Source: Nymphaea colorata
Lineage: Eukaryota > Streptophyta > Magnoliopsida > Nymphaeales > Nymphaeaceae
Direction: 5' to 3'
Assembly: GCF_008831285.2 (NCBI RefSeq)
Contig: NC_045139.1
Coordinates: 31,035,706 to 31,099,705, forward strand
Length of the DNA stretch: 64,000 bases
Shown: positions 56,375 through 64,000 of the stretch, one piece after another
How the letters are laid out: every line of letters starts with the position of its first letter
Numbering within the stretch: the first letter of the stretch is position 1
The notes under the pieces: generated by a model
The model's input: the letters and a program-made list of their open reading frames with translations, nothing else
What the model was told of the DNA's origin: nothing
Database searches by the model: none
Position numbers and translations under genes: made by a program

Positions 56375-59300
56375 ACATTATATGTGTATGTATTCATGCA
56401 GACATATGTATATATGTATGTATTTATGCACACAAGTACTCACACACACACAAACACATGTTGGCACTGTGTATGTTCATAGAGCATGCCACACATCTCT
56501 CTTTTCGATAATCACCACAGAATAGAACTCTTCAAGGTTTCCTTGATCCTCTGACTGATGCGTTCGATATTCAGCAGGTAACAATGAAACAAACTCTACG
56601 GCTAGTACTTCTCAGGTGATCAACAATTCCTTTTCTTTGTGCTTGTATGTGAGGAATGAGGATTATAATAATAATAATTGGTTTCTTCTGTACGCTTGGA
56701 GGGCAATGAAATGATTTAGCATTCACCATCTGCAAATACAACTTATATATGCTTTTGTACAGGTGGTTATTCAGGATGATATCGACCCTGATAATATGAC
56801 TTATGAAGTATGTTTTGGCTTTTTCCCCCTTAATTGCTGTTTCTTCCCAAACTCATAGCTTATAATTCAGTAATCATGATCACAAGCATTTGATTCCAGG
56901 AATTGCAATCACTAGGAGAGGCCATTGGAACACAGTGTAAAGGCCTGTCTGATGAGCTAATCTCATACCTAGAATCTTCTAAGTACAAGACAGGAGGGTT
57001 ATTCTCCAGAAACAAGCAGCATGATGAGTAAGATCTATTTATATCCTCTATTTATCTACCACAACCAGTTACCTTAATGGGTGCATATGACTCCTGGGAT
57101 TATTGGTGCTTCTGTTGGGCTGCCTTTCTGCTTCAGAATCAAAGCATTGAAGCACATTGGCCAATATTTGCATGAACCGAAATCAACCTTCTGAGTTATG
57201 GCTTAAGTCTGCCAGTTAATGACAATCCATAATGATTCCAATTGAAAGGATTAGTGTCAATGAATAAAATATATATAGAATAAGTCGCAAGGGACGACTA
57301 TTAGTTGTTCAATTCCATGCAAATTGCAGGCTGTGTTATTGGGATATTTCATCATGTCTCCTATTCTGTGTCTCATTATATAGAATTATATAGATAATTT
57401 AACAAAAAGTGGTTGCATGTTCATATCTCCAGCTGTATCTCTGTGTATTAGATTGGAGGAAACAAGATTAAATTATGTGCCATGAGATGTTGGTAATATG
57501 TATAATTAATGCACCTGACTTCAACTGCATAATCCCTTTGCCCTTTGGCAATAGGTGGATGAACTCCTGGTTATGCCAGGACTAGAATCCTGCCTGGTAT
57601 ACAAGCATACATGATTTGTTTTATTGGTATTCCTGGTTCCTATTATCGAAGATTTGAGTATTGTACCTCTTTTTATACTTTACTTCAATATGTAACTTTT
57701 TTTGCTGAATCCTTGTTTGATCTTTAATCTGATTTCAGTTGGAAAATGGCCTTTATCTTTGTTTCCTTCAGTCAATTTTTTCATTTTGAAAGGCATTTTG
57801 ATTCAATAGAACACTTAGTATATCGATCAACAATTCATTCCAAATGTAGTTTCAATTGATGGTATAAGGTCTCATTTCATTGCTGTGGTGAAAAAAAAAA
57901 AAAAACCTTTTGATATGTTGTCTATCCTTACTGTCTTTTCCATAGAGTTCTCAATTCTGAAAACTTTTCATGTGATAAAGTTTCAGTAAACTTCATGCAG
58001 GCATCTCAATTTTTGAATGGTTTTTGTGTTTGATTATGTTTCACAGGTGTGTGATATGTTGCACAGAATACAAAAGAGGCGACAGTTTAATTACTTTGCC
58101 TTGCAAACATTTTTACCATGCAGATTGTGCTTCTCGCTGGCTGCGAGTCAATAAGGTAACTGCAGTTCATTACAATACATTCAAGTTGTTACTGTCTTCA
58201 TCATCAATAAAATCATGTTGTCTTAGACCTGTTTGGGAGGAGGTGTTGCAATGTGATCAACAATGGAGATGAAAGTTTGTGAAGAGTCCGAGTGTGTGAA
58301 GTTTGAACAATGTGCTCTCCAAATAATTAAAAATAATTGCATATCTCCACTTGCATCTGAAGTTTTGTCTCCCAAGTGGCTACATAAATAAATGTGGATG
58401 TCATAAGTCATTAGATTCTCATTTTTCCTCTCACTTGTGGCTGGCAAATCAAGTGTTACTGGGATATTCATGTGGGCACAATCAGATGCTTTCATTAGGG
58501 GTACTGAGTCTTGGAATTCCTGTTCTTTTGCTCTGAACAGTGCTGCAATTTTTAACCAGATTTCGATACTAAAGAAATAAGTGCAGGTCTTTCCAGCTCG
58601 CATAACTGGATGCTAAATGCAACAGTATAGTGCTTATATGTGTCCTTGTCCAATGAGATTTGACTTTATAGTTTCAGTGAGACACTGCCTGATCTGTGCT
58701 CTGAACTCTGTCAAACATCCCCCATTCCTTTCTTCTTCCTTTAAACCCTTGCTATAGATGTTTGTTTGTATGTCTGGTTACACAAAGAAGGGATGTGATT
58801 CTTACTTCAGCGTGTCATTCCCACCTACTACTGTTCCTGTTTATTTCAACAAAAGTTAAAGGTGAAGGATGCTTGTGATGACTTAATGGGCTAGGAGATG
58901 CTAGGCTTCCAGTTTTTCAATTGCTATTCAAGTAGGGGAGACCCATCAGCACTTGCTTCAGGCTCCTCTTTTATTAGGCAAAGGAGTTCATGTATCTGTT
59001 GCATGACATTGTTTACTCTGGTTACATACATTTTGTAGATGATTTCCAGTATACTTCTGTTTTCATGTTACTAATGGGCTAGAAAATGCTATTCCGTCAG
59101 ATTTTTGCTCAGAATATATTCGATAAATTATTGTGATTCAGCTGCATTTATACTTGTTCCGAATATATTTGATAAGGTCTTGTCTTCAACTGCATTCATA
59201 CTTGTCTAAATTATTATGATCAGTACACATTCTGGTTGGATAAAATTAATCTTTTTAGCTTTTTCCTTGATGACAAGCTAGCGCCAACTCTAAAAACTGT

Positions 59301-59576
59301 GAGTATACGAATGGCAAGTCATACTCTCTCTAGAAATTATGGATACTATTGCGACGCTATGCAATTCCTAGGAATTATAAGTACTTCTATAAACACTGTA
59401 ATTGGAGAAAACGTCAACCTTATTAGTTCATCATTTTTATGAGCGATTGTGACTATTTTTCTCACTTTATCAGTTGTAATACTGAATTAATTCTCATTCC
59501 ATGAATTGAAGCTGAACTTTGTTGTTTATGCTATTAGGTATGTCCCGTGTGCTATTCTGAAGTGTTTGGTTCGTGA
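55124..59576 (+). CDS. BIG BROTHER-like RING-H2 E3 ubiquitin ligase
   Basis: Seven coding exons, 55124-55249, 55841-56099, 56578-56615, 56763-56807, 56900-57027, 58047-58155 and 59538-59576, join to 247 residues, almost exactly the length of Arabidopsis BIG BROTHER (248). The start is the first ATG after the leader acceptor (MQSGQEVKVHYVRSGLPLRI). The middle has a Ser/Asn-rich linker, then the family block QDDIDPDNMTYEELQSLGEA and GLSDELISYLESSKYK. The C-terminal RING-H2 is CVICCTEYKRGDSLITLPCK, HFYHADCASRWL and then VCPVC (residues 200-240), giving the full C3H2C3 ligand set. The last exon codes only for the final 13 residues, VCPVCYSEVFGS. BIG BROTHER is a small E3 ligase that limits the duration of organ growth; this paralog's targets are unknown. 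The N-terminus differs from BB itself, so I call it BB-like. Intron 6 (58156-59537) is 1.4 kb. Confidence 0.93.
56316..56376 (+). repeat. Compound (TC)n-(CA)n microsatellite in an intron
   Basis: A TC run is followed directly by a CA run within intron 2 of the BIG BROTHER-like gene. Tracts of this kind are usually length-polymorphic. Confidence 0.92.
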
Positions 59577-60071
59577 CCTGCTGTGATGGGCTGTCTGCTT
59601 CTGCTTCTGTGGCAAAGCTTCAGTTGGTTAATTCCCAGAGGATATATGTAAATAAATTTTTGAAAACCTGAACAGATGTACCTAAGAGTTTGCCTTTACT
59701 ATCTTTCGATAAACTTGGTTGTTTGTGCATCAATTAAAAACTACTTTCTGTTGATGACTTCGTTGAGACGCAGTGGACATGCGCATCTTCAGGAAATTAT
59801 CAAATTTATCCAAGTTATATGGTCTGCATTTATGTGTGTGTATGCTCTTATGTGTTAATATGCATGCTTGTAAGTATTCGTGAGTCTGAATGTGCATGTA
59901 TCTAATATTTTATGTACGGTTGCTATGTGTGTGTGTGTGTGTGGAGAGAGCAGGAGCTGCGCCAACTGTGCCTAGGAGCTGCGCCAACTGTGCCTACTTC
60001 TGTACAATGCTGAGGCGGCTATAAGTTCCACAGATTATTTAAAAGGAGTAGACACAAAAAACTCTCTCTCT

Positions 60072-60107
<36 letters not shown>

Positions 60108-60420
60108 TCAACTGTATCAACAAACTCTTGATCATTAGATAGAACCAGACGACTGTGTATTAGAAGTAGATTCATGGTTTCATCTTTGGAAGAAGCATTT
60201 ATGAAAAACAAGTGTTTAATGTTTCTATGAAAACCGCGGTTGAGTTGCAAACGCGCAACGCTAACCCAATAATGTTTTAGTTCACCTTCTTCATTGGTCC
60301 AAGATGGCGCTCCTCCTCGTCTTCCTGAGTTTAGACATGAAGTAACATTACAACCAGGCGCATCGACTACCTTTTTTTGCACAAGTCAGACCTACCTGAT
60401 CAAAGATATTGGTTCTTCAT
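59577..60420. other. 3' flank of the BIG BROTHER-like gene
   Basis: The presumed 3' UTR is followed by repeats: a TG run near 59930-59942, an exact 22 bp tandem duplication (GGAGCTGCGCCAACTGTGCC at 59953 and 59975) and a (TA)n run at 60071-60098. No further gene is supported. Confidence 0.55.
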
Positions 60421-60705
60421 TGGATCCATAAATAACTAATGAATTTATGGGGAGTTTGTTTATCTTGGATCTGAGATACCCACTACACCAACCGCCTTAG
60501 ATCCATAATACCCAATGAATTTATGGGGTGTTTGTTTATATTGGATCTGCGATCCGAGGATTTGAGGTCAGGTCCCCTTCTTTCAAAAATCTAACCTTAG
60601 ATATGTGGTTTTAGCTAGCTACATACTGAGGATCTCAAATCCTCATTTTTAAGGATAGTGAAATCAGATGAAATCAGAAGCTTTCAAACATATCTTTATT
60701 GACAC
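60421..60705. repeat. Duplicated Tourist-like repeat
   Basis: AATGAATTTATGGGGAGTTT (from 60437) and AATGAATTTATGGGGTGTTT (from 60514) are about 77 bp apart, each followed by TTGGATCTG(A/C)GAT. About 150 bp later come CTCAAATCCTC and TTTCAAACATATC, as expected of a Tourist-like right end. Related words occur at about 21.9-22.2, 27.4-27.6 and 28.9 kb. Element borders are not secure. Confidence 0.5.
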
Positions 60706-63012
60706 ACAGTGAAGGGGAGAACCATGTGGTTGACCGCTTTAACTAGGGATCACATTTAACACCTTTCACCTACCAAGAACAGCCATTATCAAATAAATGA
60801 GAGGTGGATGCTGCTGTCACTTCATGATTTTGAGCTAATAAAAGGTCTTGTTGCCCAAGATGAAACAGATGATGGCCATGGTCTTGTCTTGTTTGGAAAT
60901 CTTACATCAAGATCGTATTTTATGTTCATATGGCAGTCAGAGGAATACATTTTCTTTTAACCTAACAAAACAAATTATGGAGCACAAAAATGAGCACAAT
61001 TTTTTTAACTTGGATGCATTTTTTTTTTCTTATTTTAACCTATCCCAATGTAAAGAGACAAAGAACAGTCTAGTCAGGATGAAATATTAGGTGGGTTGTG
61101 TTTGGTACTTCTGGCCCTTGAGATCCCTTCTGCCAACTAGAGACAGAAGGATATCTTCCAACTTGCAAAAGGAAAATGGCCTTGTCCTTCTCTGAAATGA
61201 AGAATAATGTATTTTTAGGTCTCTTGTGTAAAACATGTGGACAATAGGCCTTAGTAGTAAGTACTTCACCGAAGTTTCAGTAATTTTGTAAAAATAACAG
61301 AAGCACGCTCATGTTTGAGTAGTTTGCATTTAACTGCTTGAACTAAATACATTTTAGTGATATCAATTTGGCTGGATCTGGACCTGATGCAGTGTAACAA
61401 CAGGACCCAATTGGGCTTGGGCCTTTGATTCAATGAATCTGAATCCACTCTTTAGTAGTTTCGATTTAAAAAAATTAGAAATTAGAACAACCAATCACTT
61501 TAACGATCCCTTTTATAGGTTCTTGAAGATCTCTCACAATCTTCAATGCATGACTAAACTTTTGAGGTGTTACATATAGAGTCGTTCAACTTGATCCCTG
61601 TCTCCTCCTTGAGAGAGAGAGAGAGAGAGAAAATTAATTGGGTCTATTGTTTAAGTAAAGAGAGATGTACATAAAAAATTAGGATTGCCTCAAAATAGTA
61701 TTAATTGTGCCAATTATTTAATAGTTTCAACCATGTTTACTAATCCAAACACATTGTTTTAAAAGATATAATAAATTATATTTTATTGAAAAATCAAAGT
61801 GGCTTCAAAAATATACATTTTTTTTTTAAATGTTGAGAGACATGAATTATACATATAAAAAATAAGATGGAAGAAAGATGCCGAAAGGGAACTGACATGG
61901 GTGCATGTGCCACGCTTTTATTGAAGAAGAACCATAGATGCGAGTACTTCCCTTGTACTATTTGAGAAGCTTTGCTTCCCACCTCCACTCTCTCCTCAAA
62001 AAAAAAAAAAAAAACAAACAAACAAATTATATGTAAATTTTTAAAAGTTTTATTTATCTTATATAAAATTTTTAAAAAATTATATTTTAGCTTGGGTTAA
62101 AATTTTAAAATTATAATTCAACAGCTCCTATGAAAAAATGTATTTTATTATTATTTATTTTAAAATTTGTGTGCGTAAGAATTTTTGTGAAGCTCTTTTA
62201 TTATTATTTTTCCTTTATCAAATCATGTTATAACGTTTTAGGCGTGTAACTCGGGTGAAGTGACATCCTCTTGTAAGCTACGTGGTTGTCAATGTTGCTG
62301 TAGCAAACACAAGTGTTCGGCTTTTGGGCATTACGGGATGCTTTTCATATTAAAAAATAAAAAATAAAAGGTAGTCAAATTATTACAAATTAATGTTTGG
62401 AACTGGACAAGCCTTAGCGAATTTGTAAAAAAGGAAACAAATTCAATCGGAGAAGAGTTAACTCAAATTGAGGTAAAGATACTCATACATTTGATACATT
62501 GCCTCCTGTCTTTAGGGTCTCGAGCTGCAATCACATCAAAAGCCGATCATCATATCTTAATCGACAAAAAGACATAGTGCCCATAGAAATCAAATTATTA
62601 AGATTTTGCTTTTGTTTAGCGACCACAACCAGCCCAGCTCAAATCGATTAATCTTGACCGAACCAATTGTTATTAACTTGAAAAGGAGACCTACGCCTAC
62701 CTCTAAAATGAGAAGAAATAGTCTCAATTATTGAGACATGTGAGGTCTTCTCCCTTATCATACATGTGATCATACATAAATCCAAATGTATGCACCCAAT
62801 AACTTATCGCTTGATTCTTTAGAGATCCAAAAATAATGTCCATTCATCAAAATAAAAGAGACCCATCCAACTGAAAGTACGGAAAGAAAAAAAAATAAAA
62901 ACCATTTCTATAATATATATATATATAAATAAATTGAATGGTAAATCCTATATTTTTAAAGTCACCCATCCATTTAATCCAACTGTTCATTGATGGAGCG
63001 TAAATTCAAAGT
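60706..63012. other. AT-rich spacer
   Basis: No gene was supported. It contains a GA run at 61611-61631 and a 62050-62125 segment resembling the left flank of the 39.7 kb element. Confidence 0.5.
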
Positions 63013-63069
63013 TTATATATATATATATATATATATTATTTATTTATTTATTTATATATATATTTATAA
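63013..63069. repeat. (TA)n/(TTTA)n compound microsatellite
   Basis: A TA run grades into TTTA repeats and back to TA. Confidence 0.92.
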
Positions 63070-64000
63070 TTTGACATGGCCACATAATTTAAAATTATGT
63101 TGGCCGGGCGGCTCGCCCATGACGGGCCGGTCAAGTTGACAGGAGGTTAGATGGCCCTTTATTCCGTCAGCCACCTTCCAGAGGAAACCGTTTGCTGAGA
63201 AGCTTCTTTTCTCTTTCTCTCTCTTCTCTCTTACGTGGTGCTGACTGGAAATCGGGCCGTACGGACGGGAAGAGCATCCTGTCGCCTGACAGAGCACGTG
63301 ATGCTCCGGTACACGTTTTACAGCTAAAAAAAAATGATAAAAAAATAAATAATTTTTACGTTAATTACAGTATAAGTCTTTAACTTTCCAGTTTTCCGAT
63401 CCAATGCTTGGTATTTCATGCCCTTCCCAACTCAAATAACGAAGCTCAAAAACCAAGCGCGCCTTGGTAGAAGTTTGTAAGTTAACGTCGGACGTGGCAA
63501 ATTTAAAGAACCTTATAGCCTCGTGTTTGCGCGCTCTCCAGTCTTGAAATCCTCTTCTGGCAATTTTTCAGAAAGTTAGGGGACCATATCTGAAACTGAG
63601 AAGAACCAGGTTCTATTTTCACATTAGGAGAAAATCACTGTCCCCACGGAATAAATTCTTTTTTAATACACTAAATTCTCAAGAAAAATTTATTTTTAAT
63701 TGGAGAAATTCGCGGCGTTTGCTGATTAAGACCAACAAACGCGTTCTGCTGTTGTCGTCAATGCCATGTGGGGATCGAGAGTCGCATTGATTTATGGTTT
63801 CTGATTTTTTCCTCCTTTTTTTAGTCTACATCCTTTGATTGCTGACTAGGGTCTGACGTTGTGCGTGTTCACACAATATAGGCGGATGTCTATTGTCTAT
63901 TGATGACTAGATATCTTGTCACCTTATTAATCAATATACGGCTTCTTCTCCTTTTAAATATATGTTTTGCTTTACTTGCATATTTAATTTCAAAGGAAGA
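63070..64000. other. Window end, no gene recognised
   Basis: A GC-richer patch around 63100-63310 has no conserved frame. It might be upstream sequence of a gene beyond the window. Confidence 0.4.

Noticed and set aside
60071-60382. 103-codon minus-strand frame
   Set aside because: Starts from the TA microsatellite side and shows no domain; possibly a relic but unsupported.
1-64000. CRISPR arrays, rRNA genes, autonomous transposons or LTR retrotransposons
   Set aside because: No regularly spaced short repeats of that kind, no rRNA cores, and no transposase, reverse transcriptase or integrase frames were seen.

Overview
The window looks like nuclear DNA of a flowering plant. Genes are split by GT-AG introns, the protein families are plant-specific (GRAS, QUASIMODO-type methyltransferases, plant PUX proteins, plastid-type arogenate dehydratase, the shared Pol II/IV/V subunit 6), leaders are rich in CT, and non-coding DNA is AT-rich with many microsatellites and short non-autonomous DNA transposons. 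I cannot name the species. The coding GC is not grass-like, and I see no organellar, bacterial or viral genes.

Seven protein-coding genes can be supported. In order they are: the 3' part of a PUX8-like UBX/UIM protein (+, 1-2741, cut by the window edge); a complete six-exon Golgi PMT-type methyltransferase (-, 5131-8933); an intronless SCL28-like GRAS transcription factor (-, 23617-25467); an intronless, divergent arogenate/prephenate dehydratase (+, 32867-33985); a two-exon acidic nuclear-type protein of unknown function (+, 41445-43281); NRPB6, the small RNA polymerase subunit, in six exons (+, 47335-51411); and a BIG BROTHER-like RING-H2 E3 ligase in seven coding exons (+, 55124-59576). 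They do not form a pathway. A loose theme is growth and cell-cycle control: SCL28 and BIG BROTHER family members limit growth, and the SCL28-like gene and the 41.4 kb gene both have MSA-like AACGG cores upstream. The PUX and BIG BROTHER-like genes both belong to the ubiquitin system.

The long spacers (9-23.5, 25.5-32.8, 34-41.2, 51.4-54.3 and 59.6-64 kb) hold no gene I can support. They contain several MITE-like elements that I could delimit from terminal inverted repeats and target-site duplications (21217-21634, 28241-28742, 29040-29366, and 48807-49089 inside an NRPB6 intron). They also contain a duplicated block of which one copy carries a roughly 413 bp TIR element and the other is uninterrupted (17805-18534), degenerate tandem repeats (19.3-19.9 kb), and many AT, GA and CA microsatellites. 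No LTR retrotransposon coding region, tRNA, rRNA or CRISPR array was found.

The most interesting items are the divergent arogenate dehydratase with a rewritten ESRP (Phe-binding) motif, the tandem triplication of the SCL28 C-terminus plus stop codon, the occupied and empty copies of the 18 kb repeat block, and a promoter-like E2F/AACGG cluster at 4.4-5.0 kb with no gene of its own, lying antisense to the 3' end of the PMT gene. I found no convincing new multi-gene system.
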